A DNA stretch of 64,000 nucleotides from Vescimonas sanitatis. Its GTDB lineage: Bacteria > Bacillota > Clostridia > Oscillospirales > Oscillospiraceae. The stretch covers positions 130,667 through 194,666 of the forward strand of contig NZ_JBMGPW010000005.1 in the NCBI RefSeq assembly GCF_049060325.1, written 5' to 3'. The notes beneath the pieces are model-generated. The model worked only from the letters and a program-made list of their open reading frames with translations, was not told the DNA's origin and did not search any database. How positions within the stretch are numbered: the first letter of the stretch is position 1; the number at the start of each line of letters is the position of its first letter. The translations under genes and the position numbers were made by a program. Of the stretch, positions 24,708 to 32,757 are shown piece by piece.

Positions 24708-26195
24708 ATGAAACGAAGCAGCGGTATTTTAATGGCGGTATCCTCCCTGCCCTCCCCCTACGGGATCGGTACCCTGGGCAAGGCGGCCTATGATTTCGCC
24801 GATTTCCTGAAAGACGCCGGCCAGTCCTACTGGCAAATGCTCCCCCTGGGCCCCACCAGCTATGGCGACTCCCCCTACCAAAGCTTTTCCGCCTACGCCG
24901 GCAACCCCTATTTTATCGACCCGGATATGCTGGCGGCCGACGGGCTGCTGACGGCCGCCGAGTGCGCCGCCCCCGACTGGGGCAGCGACCCGCGCCATGT
25001 GGACTACGGAAAGATCTACGAGAGCCGCTTTACCCTTCTTCGCAAGGCCTATCAGCGGGGCTGGGAGCGGGACGCGGAGGCCGTAGCGGCCTTTGCGCAG
25101 GACAATGCGCGCTGGCTGCCGGACTACGCCCTGTACATGGCCTGCAAGCGGCACTTCGGCATGAAGGCATGGACGGAGTGGCCCGACGACGACCTTCGCC
25201 TGCGTAAGAACGAGGCCGTGCTGGACAAGTACCGCACACTTCTGCGGGAGGATGTGCAGTTCTTCACCTATCTGCAATTTCTGTTTTTCAGGCAGTGGAC
25301 CGCTCTGCGCGACTACGTCCACCAGCAGGGCATCCGCATCATCGGCGATCTGCCCATCTACGTGGCCATGGACTCCGCCGACGTCTGGGCTGAGCCGCAG
25401 TTCTTCCAGCTGGACGACGATCTGGTGCCCAAGGCTGTGGCCGGCGTCCCGCCGGATTACTTTACCGCCGACGGCCAGCTGTGGGGCAACCCCCTCTACG
25501 ACTGGGACGCCATGCGTGACGACGGCTTCGGCTGGTGGATCCGCCGGATCGACGGCGCCGGCAAGCTGTATGATGTGATCCGCATCGACCACTTCCGCGG
25601 CTTTGCCAACTACTGGGCCGTGCCCTACGGTCAGCCCACCGCCAAAAACGGCCGCTGGATCGCCGGTCCCGGCATGGACCTGATCGAACGGCTCAACGGC
25701 TGGTTCCCGCAGCTGGAGTTCATCGCCGAGGATCTGGGCTACCCCACCCCGGAGGTGGCGCAGCTGCTCCGCGAGTCCGGCTGGCCCGGTATGAAGGTGC
25801 TGGAATTCGCCTTTGACTCCCGGGATTCCAGCGGGTATCTGCCCCACGCCTATACGCCGCACTGCATCTGCTATACCGGCACCCACGACAACAGCCCCCT
25901 GGCCCTGTGGCGGCAGGAGGCCGCGCCGGAGGATGTGGCCCACGCGGTGGAATACCTGGCGCTGACAGAGCAGGAGGGCTTCCACTGGGGTATTATCCGC
26001 GGCGGTATGTCCAGCGTGGCGGAGCTGTTCGTGGCGCAGGTGCAGGACTATCTGGGCCTGGGCGAGGGAAACCGCATGAACATCCCCGGCACCCAGGGCG
26101 GCAACTGGACCTGGCGGCTGCTGCCCGGCGAGCTGAGCGATGCGCTCTCTGTCAGGATCGACCGCATGACCGCGCTCTACGGCCGCAAGGCATAA
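24708..26195 (+). CDS. malQ: 4-alpha-glucanotransferase (amylomaltase, GH77)
   Basis: A 495-residue cytoplasmic enzyme that transfers alpha-1,4-glucan segments between malto-oligosaccharides. GH77 hallmarks include the N-terminal RSSGILMAVSSLPSPYGIGT, the nucleophile Asp in IRIDHFRGF (about residue 293), the acid/base Glu in FIAEDLG (about residue 340) and TGTHDN (about residue 390). Full length. It completes import and processing of malto-oligosaccharides by the upstream transporter genes. Its 3' end faces a minus-strand c-di-GMP riboswitch transcript. Confidence 0.96.
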   Translation: MKRSSGILMAVSSLPSPYGIGTLGKAAYDFADFLKDAGQSYWQMLPLGPTSYGDSPYQSFSAYAGNPYFIDPDMLAADGLLTAAECAAPDWGSDPRHVDYGKIYESRFTLLRKAYQRGWERDAEAVAAFAQDNARWLPDYALYMACKRHFGMKAWTEWPDDDLRLRKNEAVLDKYRTLLREDVQFFTYLQFLFFRQWTALRDYVHQQGIRIIGDLPIYVAMDSADVWAEPQFFQLDDDLVPKAVAGVPPDYFTADGQLWGNPLYDWDAMRDDGFGWWIRRIDGAGKLYDVIRIDHFRGFANYWAVPYGQPTAKNGRWIAGPGMDLIERLNGWFPQLEFIAEDLGYPTPEVAQLLRESGWPGMKVLEFAFDSRDSSGYLPHAYTPHCICYTGTHDNSPLALWRQEAAPEDVAHAVEYLALTEQEGFHWGIIRGGMSSVAELFVAQVQDYLGLGEGNRMNIPGTQGGNWTWRLLPGELSDALSVRIDRMTALYGRKA

Positions 26196-26197
26196 GC

Positions 26198-26231
26198 GAA
26201 CACCCCCGGCAGTGCCGGGGGTGTTTTTTTG
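26198..26231 (+). terminator. Terminator of malQ
   Basis: ACACCCCCGGCA-GTGCCGGGGGTGT followed by TTTTTT. Confidence 0.93.
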
Positions 26232-26260
26232 CCGTGAGCACCGCTTCCGCAACGCCGAAA

Positions 26261-26296
26261 CCCCCATCTGCCGTGTGACAGATGGGGGTTTCGATG
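26261..26296. other. Perfect hairpin between malQ and the riboswitch
   Basis: A 15-bp stem, GAAACCCCCATCTG with its complement, and a small loop, without a T tract on either strand. It would fold in minus-strand RNA that reads through the riboswitch terminator. No gene is seen between 26231 and 26360. Confidence 0.6.
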
Positions 26297-26359
26297 CCGC
26301 CGAGGTAGGGGTTAGACCTCCGCGACCCGTACTGCAATATAGGCCCTGCCGGGCAGGGT

Positions 26360-26420
26360 AAATAAAAAACCGGCTGCAATGTATGCACTTTTGAAGTGCA
26401 TCCCACTTGCAGCCGGTCGA
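26360..26420 (-). terminator. Expression-platform terminator of the c-di-GMP riboswitch
   Basis: On the minus strand CCGGCTGCAA pairs with TTGCAGCCGG, with an inner GATGCACTT/AAGTGCAT stem, followed by TTTTTTATTT. Its 5' arm overlaps the 3' edge of the aptamer, so ligand binding could compete with terminator formation. Confidence 0.85.
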
Positions 26421-26492
26421 TCATGCGGTCAAATGCCGTTTAGACACCATAGCTTTGCGTCTCGGCCTTTCAGCCGATTTGCCAACAGAACA
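26415..26492 (-). ncRNA. Cyclic di-GMP-I (GEMM) riboswitch aptamer
   Basis: On the minus strand it has GGCAAA, a CGGCU-GAAA-GGCCG tetraloop hairpin, the hallmark GACGCAAAGC, and CTAAAC before the second helix (GGCAT/ATG arm). These are the conserved GEMM-I elements. No credible gene follows on the minus strand; the next feature is the 3' end of malQ on the opposite strand. It lies beside an operon encoding a GGDEF and HD-GYP protein. Confidence 0.92.
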
Positions 26493-26505
26493 TTATCGTA
26501 TTTGT

Positions 26506-26534
26506 AGTGTATCACTTTCGTTCCGTTTCGTCAA
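26506..26534 (-). promoter_or_regulatory. Promoter of the riboswitch transcript
   Basis: Minus strand: TTGACG (26529-26534), 17-base spacer, TACACT (26506-26511). The riboswitch therefore has its own promoter and need not be only a 3' tail of the upstream operon. Confidence 0.75.
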
Positions 26535-26561
26535 GTCTTTTTCGGCAAAAATCCGTGTTTT

Positions 26562-26918
26562 CTACGCATCCGTCTCTAAATCTTCGATCGCCGCGCACGC
26601 CTGACGGTATGCCGCGGCCGTCTCCGGATACAGTGCCGACGCGCGCTGCATATCGCTGCCGCGCAGGGCCTCCGTCAGGGCTGAGGCTGCCTGCCCCAGC
26701 TGCACCAGCCCCAGGTTGGCTGCCAGGCCCTTCAGCGTGTGCGCCGCGCGGAAGGCCCGTTGGCCGTCTCCGGCACTCATGGCCGCCTGCAGCATGGCGA
26801 AGGTGTCGTCTCCGGCGAACATCCGCAGAAAGCGCTCCACCGCAGCTATACTGCCCAACCGGCGCACGGCGTCCGCCATGTCGCCGCCCATCTCTTGATA
26901 AAGCTTCTCTAAGTTCAT
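26562..26918 (-). CDS. Hpt (histidine phosphotransfer) protein
   Basis: A 118-residue, single-domain Hpt protein. The phosphoacceptor is in RAAHTLKGLAANLGL (HxLKG, about residue 59). It would pass phosphate from the receiver domain of the hybrid kinase encoded just upstream to a final regulator, perhaps the receiver of the GGDEF-REC-HD-GYP protein in the same operon. The start ATG overlaps the kinase stop and follows AGAGGAAG; a longer frame 7 codons upstream is less likely. Confidence 0.92.
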   Translation of the reverse strand: MNLEKLYQEMGGDMADAVRRLGSIAAVERFLRMFAGDDTFAMLQAAMSAGDGQRAFRAAHTLKGLAANLGLVQLGQAASALTEALRGSDMQRASALYPETAAAYRQACAAIEDLETDA

Positions 26919-29035
26919 TGTTTCTTCCTCTCCAGCCACTCGGCGATCGTTTTTATCATCTGCCCAGCCTCCAACGGCTTGGGGATATGCGCGTCCATGC
27001 CCGCTGCCAGGCAGGCCTCCACGTCCTCGTCAAACAGGTTGGCGGTCATGGCGATGATCGGCAGCTGCGCGTCCGACCTGTCCATGCCGCGGATGGCACG
27101 GGCGGCGGCATGGCCGTCCAGCTCCGGCATCATCACGTCCATCAGCACCGCGTCGTAGGTACCGGGCGCCGACGCGGCGAACATCTCCACCGCCTCCTTG
27201 CCGTCGGCGGCCTGGTCCACCACGGCGCCGGCCTCCTGCAGCAGGTAGACCGCGATCTCCCGGTTCAGTTCGTTGTCCTCCGCCACCAGCAAGCGCCGTC
27301 CGGCGATGGAGGCCGCCGCATCGGGAAGCGCGGCTTCCGGTTCGGCCTCACTGGGCATCATGGGCAGCACCACGCGGAAGCGCGTTCCCTGTCCGCGTGC
27401 ACTGTCCACCTGAATGGTACCGCCTCTTTCGTCCACCAGCTTTTTCACCACGGCCAAACCCAGGCCCACGCCGCCGGAAAGGCTGCCCCTATCGCTGTTT
27501 TCCTGGGCAAACGCCTCGAACATATGGCGCTGGAACGTCTCGCTCATGCCTACGCCGTTGTCCTCGCATACAAATTTCAGCCGGCACACGCCATCCGCAT
27601 CACGGGACTCGCGGAAGCTGCAGCGCACCCATCCGCCGGGGTGGTTGTATTTGATGGCGTTGCCGATGATGTTCTGGCAGATCTGCCGCATATACAGCGG
27701 GTCACCTGTGAATCGTTCATGCTCCAGCGTCAGGTCCATCACCGTCAGCGCAACGCCTGCGATCTCCGCCTGGGCGCGCGAAATATCCAACATCTCGTGC
27801 AGCTCGCTTGTCAAACAATAGGGGGTCTTTCCCAGCGTCTCCTGCTTCGGGCGATTCAGTGTCAGTACGTCGTTTACCAGTGCCAGCAGATACCGCGCCG
27901 CGGTCTGCGCCTTCTCCCGGCAGGACTGCACCAGCGTCACATCCTCCGGGTTCCGCCCGATGATCTCCAGCATACCCATAATGATGTTGATGGGTGTGCG
28001 TATATCGTGGCTCATGCTGCGAAGGAAGTGCGTCTTGGCCTGGTCCGCCGCTGTGGCACGCTCTACTTCCTTTTCCAACTGCTTCTGGTACGCAAGCTCC
28101 CGCCGTTTGCGGTCCCGGCCGAGCCTGACCAACAGCAGTACCACCACCACCGCCGCCGCCGCGTACACGCCGAAGGCGGAGATCAGCATATTCTTTGTCT
28201 GCGTGAACACAAAGTCTGCCGGCAGGAACACATACAGGCTGTACTCCTGGTACATCCTACGCATACCGAAAAACGTACCGCCACAGTCTAACCTCGTCAA
28301 GCAGCTGTCGCTGTCCGCCTGCTCCAGCGCCGTGATCAGCGGCACACTGTCCACCGGCAGGTTCCACTGGCCGTTGTCACTGCTGCCGATGACCTTTTCC
28401 CCATCCGTGATATAGGTATAGATCTTCTCGTTGAGCAGCGTCTCATATCCCGCCAGCAGGCTCTCGATGGATGTGTGGTAGGACGCGATAACCGCGCTGC
28501 TCTGCCGCCGCACACAGAACACCATGCCCGGCTCCACCGTCCGCGCAGCTGCAGCTACATCGTACACCACGCCGTCCCGCGTCAAACGCCGGGCAAATAT
28601 CTTCTCCGGATACTGCATGACGTTGCTGACCGACTCATCGGTATACAGGTCGCTCCAGTCCATGTCCACGCCGTAGGAATACACCGGCTCCAGCGCATCG
28701 TTCAGCACCAGCACGCAGCTTATGCGCTGCTGCTGTGCATATTCAGCCAGCCCCTCATTGCTGCGCTCCCGCCCCTTCAGTCTGTCGCGATCCGTCAGCT
28801 CCTGCACCTGCTCTGTCAGGCGCACCAGGCTCTTCACCCGGTCCGCGGCGATGATATCCTGATAGCTGATGCACTGCTCACGCAGGTATTGCAGCGTGCG
28901 CTCCGCGGTGCGCTCCGCGGTATGTATGGCGCTGTTCGCTCCGATCAGCGCCACACCCAGCAGCGACAGCAGCCCGGCGATGGCGATGGCTATGCCGATG
29001 TAGATGGTCTTGTTGGATCGTCTCTTTTTCCTCAT
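26915..29035 (-). CDS. Hybrid sensor histidine kinase / response regulator
   Basis: About 706 residues. Membrane segments at about residues 12-36 and 285-306 enclose a roughly 245-residue extracytoplasmic sensor region. Then follow HisKA with SMSHDIRTPINIIMGMLE (His at about 343), an HATPase domain (NIIGNAIKYN, EDNGVGM, GGVGLGLAVVKKLV) and a C-terminal receiver (LLVAEDNELNREIA, phosphoacceptor Asp in DAVLMDVMMPELDG). It is encoded with a solute-binding lipoprotein and an Hpt protein, so it may sense a bound solute. ATG at 29035 follows GGAG by 8 bases; GTG at 29044, overlapping the upstream stop, is the alternative. Confidence 0.93.
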   Translation of the reverse strand: MRKKRRSNKTIYIGIAIAIAGLLSLLGVALIGANSAIHTAERTAERTLQYLREQCISYQDIIAADRVKSLVRLTEQVQELTDRDRLKGRERSNEGLAEYAQQQRISCVLVLNDALEPVYSYGVDMDWSDLYTDESVSNVMQYPEKIFARRLTRDGVVYDVAAAARTVEPGMVFCVRRQSSAVIASYHTSIESLLAGYETLLNEKIYTYITDGEKVIGSSDNGQWNLPVDSVPLITALEQADSDSCLTRLDCGGTFFGMRRMYQEYSLYVFLPADFVFTQTKNMLISAFGVYAAAAVVVVLLLVRLGRDRKRRELAYQKQLEKEVERATAADQAKTHFLRSMSHDIRTPINIIMGMLEIIGRNPEDVTLVQSCREKAQTAARYLLALVNDVLTLNRPKQETLGKTPYCLTSELHEMLDISRAQAEIAGVALTVMDLTLEHERFTGDPLYMRQICQNIIGNAIKYNHPGGWVRCSFRESRDADGVCRLKFVCEDNGVGMSETFQRHMFEAFAQENSDRGSLSGGVGLGLAVVKKLVDERGGTIQVDSARGQGTRFRVVLPMMPSEAEPEAALPDAAASIAGRRLLVAEDNELNREIAVYLLQEAGAVVDQAADGKEAVEMFAASAPGTYDAVLMDVMMPELDGHAAARAIRGMDRSDAQLPIIAMTANLFDEDVEACLAAGMDAHIPKPLEAGQMIKTIAEWLERKKQ

Positions 29036-29040
29036 TGCCG

Positions 29041-29832
29041 TCACTCCGTCAGCGCCGCCTGCGCGTCCACGCCGTACCGTTCCAGTATCCCGGCAGCGGT
29101 GCCGTCCTCCTTCAGTTCCCGCAGCACATCGCTCAATGCCTCAGCGCGGCCTGTATCGTCCTCCTTATAGAACGCCACGCCCAGGCCCACCCGCAGCAGC
29201 TCCTGGTCCAGCACACGATACTGTCCGGCACGCCCGCTCATAAAACTGCGGTATGCCGTCTCGTGGCCGGCGCAGGCGTCCACATAGCCCTTATCCAGCG
29301 CAGCGAACACGTCATTCACATTGGCAAGGCTGTATACATTTTTCACCTGCTCTACGCCGGGTACCTGGTGTGTCAGCAGCAGTTCCTCCGGCTTAGTGGA
29401 TATCTGCACGGAAATACGCTTATCATTCAGGTCGGCCAGTGTACGGATATCGCTGTCAGCCTGCACGATGACCACCTGCCGGCTGTACATATACGGCCCC
29501 GCCCAGTTGTAGCGATCCTCCCGCCCGGTCATGGAGAAGCTGCCCCACAGGCAGTCCACCTCTCTGTCCGCAAGCAGCTGGTCCTTCTCCTGCCAGGATA
29601 TCTGCCGGAAGTCCGGCGTCCACCCCAAGCGCTCGCAGGCTGCTTTTGCGATCTCCACGTCGATACCCGCATAGGCGCCATCCTCATCCAGATAGAAATA
29701 CGGCTCATAGTTGTCGCTGCCAATGACCAGCACCGGCAGTTCTTCCGTTTCCGTCTCCCGCTGTCCGCAGCCGCACAGCAAGGCGCCGCACAGCGCCAGC
29801 AGTACCGCCAGCAATCTTTTTGTCCTGCTCAT
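29041..29832 (-). CDS. Family-3 extracellular solute-binding lipoprotein
   Basis: A 263-residue lipoprotein. The signal MSRTKRLLAVLLALCGALLC ends at a lipobox (LLCGC). The mature protein is an amino-acid-type SBP_bac_3 domain (LPVLVIGSDNYEPYFYLDED, then YAGIDVEIAKAACERLGW). There is no permease or ATPase gene nearby. It overlaps both neighbours, a GGDEF/HD-GYP gene and a hybrid kinase, so it looks like a periplasm-side ligand sensor for signalling rather than a transporter part. Confidence 0.92.
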   Translation of the reverse strand: MSRTKRLLAVLLALCGALLCGCGQRETETEELPVLVIGSDNYEPYFYLDEDGAYAGIDVEIAKAACERLGWTPDFRQISWQEKDQLLADREVDCLWGSFSMTGREDRYNWAGPYMYSRQVVIVQADSDIRTLADLNDKRISVQISTKPEELLLTHQVPGVEQVKNVYSLANVNDVFAALDKGYVDACAGHETAYRSFMSGRAGQYRVLDQELLRVGLGVAFYKEDDTGRAEALSDVLRELKEDGTAAGILERYGVDAQAALTE

Positions 29833-31736
29833 TCCTTACCTCTCAGGCCGTATACCTCACGGCACAGTGCGCCCTGTATGTCCTCCAGACAGTCTACCAG
29901 CAGCGGATCGAACGCGCCGCACTCGCCGCGCCGTATCATGGCCAACGCCTCCGCGTGGGTATACGCCGGCTTGTACACCCGCTGGCTCACCAGCGCGTCA
30001 TAGACGTCCGCCAGACCCACCGCCTGCACGGTCATCGGTATCTCGTCACCCTTCAGCCCGTCGGGATAGCCTCTGCCGTCCACCCGTTCGTGGTGCCAGC
30101 GGCAGATCTCCGCCGCAGCCTTCACCAATGGCTCGCTTTCCATCTCCTTCATGCCCCGCATCAGGTCCTCGCCGATCAGGGTATGCTTCTTGATCTCGTC
30201 AAACTCCTCCGGCGTCAGGGGGCCGGGCTTTCGCAGCAGGGCATCCGGTACGCCCATCTTTCCGATGTCGTGGAACAGAGCCGCCGCGGCGGCCCGCCGG
30301 CAGTCCTGCAGGGTCAGGCCGTATTTATCCGTGCGTTCCAGCATTCTCCGCAGCAGCCGCTGCGTGATCTGCTCCACGTGCCGTCCATGGTCCGCACCCT
30401 CGCCGTTGCGGTAGCCCATCACCCGCGACAGGATATCCGCCGCGATGCCCATCGTGTGCTCCTGCCGCCGCAGCTGCTGCGTCATCACCGCCGCCAGCCG
30501 CCGCTGCCGCGCGTACAGCTTCACGGTGTTTATCACCCGCTGCCGCACGATACGGATATCAAAGGGCCGTTCTATGTAGTCCGCCACGCCCATGTCGTAG
30601 GCCTGCCGCACCTTTTCTTCTGAGCCGTCCGCCGTGATGATAATGACCGGGATATCCTCGATAAACCCCCGCTTATTCATCTCCTCCAGCACCTGCAGGC
30701 CGTCCAGCTCCGGCATGACCATGTCCAGCAGCACCAGTGAGATATCCGCGCCGTAGGTCTCCAGCTGCGCCAAACACTGCCGGCCGTCCTCCGCCTCCAG
30801 CACGTCGAAATCCTCCGCCAGCATCTCCCGCAGTATCGCGCGGTTCATAGCCGCATCGTCCACCACAAGAATATGCGGCTTGATCTCCTCTCCCCCCTCC
30901 ACGGGGGTATCCTCGGTGACCACGGCGTCCTTTTTTCGCTTGGCCCGGTACATCAGCCGGTCCGCCCGCTGCACCGCCTGGGCGATCGTCTCCTGCTGCG
31001 CCATGACGCAGCCCACGCTGATGGTGATATGCTGGCAGCCCTCGCAGCCCGGTATGCTCACTGTCCGCAGCCGCCGCTGAATGTCTCCCAGCACGGTGGC
31101 AAAGGCCGCCTGCTCCACGCCCGGCAGCAGCAGCAAAAACTCATCGCCGCCGTAGCGCACCAGCGAGCCGCCGCGGCCCACTACCTCATAGATGGTATCC
31201 GCCAGCACCCGCAGCGCGTTGTCGCCCACCTGATGGCCATTTATGTCGTTATACAGCTTCAGATCGTCCATATCGATGAGCGCCACACCGCCGCGGTATA
31301 TCTCATTGCTCATATCCCGCTGGTAATGGTTGCGGCTCAGCGCGCCGGTCAGCGCGTCTATCTCCTGCTCCTGGGTGTCCCGCCCGGAGATGACCAGCAC
31401 ATAGTCGTTGATCCGGTCGATGCGGACGTCATACTGCCGGCAGCCCACACCGCCCTGCCGGAACCGCAGGCGAAAGCTCTCGTTTCGCTCCTTTTCGTAG
31501 AAAAAGCTCCGCAGGTTTTCGCTGCTGAGATAGCGCATCCACACGCTTTTCTCCGCCGACACACCGCCGTTATCCCGAAAGATGTCACGCAGCTCCTCTA
31601 CGGTGTACCATTTATCCTCCAGCCCACTGGCCAGGTCGGTTTTCCGGACCCGCAGCTTTCCCCGGGTCCTGTCATATTCACATACGGTGTCGCAGATCGG
31701 CAGCAGTGCCGCGATAAAGGCTTCCTTCTCGATCAT
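29829..31736 (-). CDS. GGDEF - receiver - HD-GYP protein (c-di-GMP synthesis and breakdown)
   Basis: A 635-residue cytoplasmic protein. Residues 1-120 form an unassigned N-terminal domain. The diguanylate cyclase domain spans about 125-275, with intact GGDEF at 196-200 and no RxxD inhibitory site where expected. The receiver (about 287-405) has acidic DD and Asp338 in VLLDMVMPELDG. The HD-GYP phosphodiesterase (about 445-630) has HD at 489-490, HHERVDGRGYPDGL and the ADVYDAL block. It could both make and hydrolyse c-di-GMP under phosphorylation control. Start ATG follows GGAGG; first gene of the operon. Confidence 0.94.
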   Translation of the reverse strand: MIEKEAFIAALLPICDTVCEYDRTRGKLRVRKTDLASGLEDKWYTVEELRDIFRDNGGVSAEKSVWMRYLSSENLRSFFYEKERNESFRLRFRQGGVGCRQYDVRIDRINDYVLVISGRDTQEQEIDALTGALSRNHYQRDMSNEIYRGGVALIDMDDLKLYNDINGHQVGDNALRVLADTIYEVVGRGGSLVRYGGDEFLLLLPGVEQAAFATVLGDIQRRLRTVSIPGCEGCQHITISVGCVMAQQETIAQAVQRADRLMYRAKRKKDAVVTEDTPVEGGEEIKPHILVVDDAAMNRAILREMLAEDFDVLEAEDGRQCLAQLETYGADISLVLLDMVMPELDGLQVLEEMNKRGFIEDIPVIIITADGSEEKVRQAYDMGVADYIERPFDIRIVRQRVINTVKLYARQRRLAAVMTQQLRRQEHTMGIAADILSRVMGYRNGEGADHGRHVEQITQRLLRRMLERTDKYGLTLQDCRRAAAAALFHDIGKMGVPDALLRKPGPLTPEEFDEIKKHTLIGEDLMRGMKEMESEPLVKAAAEICRWHHERVDGRGYPDGLKGDEIPMTVQAVGLADVYDALVSQRVYKPAYTHAEALAMIRRGECGAFDPLLVDCLEDIQGALCREVYGLRGKE

Positions 31737-31888
31737 GGCTGAGACCTCCGTTCCTATCATACCAGCCTTATTATAGCATCTTACTGCCGTATTGCAACGG
31801 CTTCCCCCTGAAACGCCGAATTTTTCGCCTGTTTTGCAGGCGGCGCGCCGGGGCGCGCTGTCGGTGAACGGCCCTGACCCGCACAGGG

Positions 31889-31926
31889 CAAAATAAAACC
31901 GCCCGGACGGGCGGTTTTGTTTTGCC
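31889..31926 (-). terminator. Hairpin terminator between the InlB-like and GGDEF genes
   Basis: AAAACCGCCCG-GAC-GGGCGGTTTTG with A/T-rich flanks on both sides; it ends the rpoD operon transcript. Confidence 0.8.
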
Positions 31927-31936
31927 TTTTTGCGAT

Positions 31937-32749
31937 CTAACTGCGGCGGCGTCGGCGGAGGGCTAAAACGGTCAGTGCCGAAATGGAAGCACCAACAATA
32001 AGCCATGCCCACGGACCGGCGGAGGGCGCGGCGGCCGGCAGAGGCTGCCAGGCGGCATACAGCGTCATATCCGCCGTGACCGGCGCATTGAAATCCCAGG
32101 GGCGGGTCAGGTCGTAGTCACTGTACCAGCCGGTGAAGCGATAGCCCGAGCGGGTGGGCGCCTGCGGCGGCGCCAGGGGCGTTCCACGGAGCACCTCCGC
32201 CGGCGCTACGCCGCTGCCGCCGTTACTTTGGAAGGTCACGCGGCACTGCTCTGACACCACCACCGTGACGTCCCGGGCAGCGGCGGCATAGCGGCCCATG
32301 CCGTCCTCGGTGGACACCAGGTAATGGCTGCCGGTTATGGCGGACGCACCGCCGTCGGCCAGGACCTTCAGCTGAAAGGAGCCGACGACCGTCTCATCCG
32401 CCCAGTCCGCGCCGCCGCCAAAATCTACGCAATTCATGTAGACCGCCTGACGGCCATCACGCAGCGTGACCAGCGTCGTCTTGACGCCCTCGCGGAGCAG
32501 GGTGCCATCAGGCTGATAGGCGAAGAAGGCAGGATCGAAGCATATCTCGTCCTGCATGGCGAACATCGGCCCTGTGCCGGTGGTCCGGCACAGGGAAAGC
32601 GATACCGTAACGGTATCGCCGGCGGCGGCATGGTGCGTCGCCTCTCCGTTGGCGGCAAGGCGGAATTCATAGTGCCGGCTGTCGTCGCCCCAGGCCAGGG
32701 ACGGCGCCAGCAGCAGCACCGCCAGCAGCGCCAGAACTACCCGCTTCAT
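31937..32749 (-). CDS. Secreted membrane-anchored protein with InlB B-repeat
   Basis: A 270-residue protein. Signal peptide MKRVVLALLAVLLLAPSLAW; residues about 25-165 are a beta-rich domain reminiscent of cohesin-like or Ig-like modules; about 170-232 form one InlB B-repeat (Flg_new type: CRVTFQSNGGSGVAP, then YRFTGWYSDYD and LYAAW). A C-terminal membrane segment (WAWLIVGASISALTVLAL) ends in RRRRRS. It starts 8 bases after the rpoD stop, so it is probably transcribed with dnaG-rpoD, an odd partner for a surface protein. Confidence 0.85.
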   Translation of the reverse strand: MKRVVLALLAVLLLAPSLAWGDDSRHYEFRLAANGEATHHAAAGDTVTVSLSLCRTTGTGPMFAMQDEICFDPAFFAYQPDGTLLREGVKTTLVTLRDGRQAVYMNCVDFGGGADWADETVVGSFQLKVLADGGASAITGSHYLVSTEDGMGRYAAAARDVTVVVSEQCRVTFQSNGGSGVAPAEVLRGTPLAPPQAPTRSGYRFTGWYSDYDLTRPWDFNAPVTADMTLYAAWQPLPAAAPSAGPWAWLIVGASISALTVLALRRRRRS

Positions 32750-32757
32750 GGTCCGCC

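Noticed and set aside
26152..26424. A 90-codon minus-strand frame downstream of the c-di-GMP riboswitch.
   Set aside because: It would start inside the aptamer/terminator, has no ribosome site and overlaps malQ antisense. Considered non-coding, which leaves the riboswitch without a target gene on its strand.
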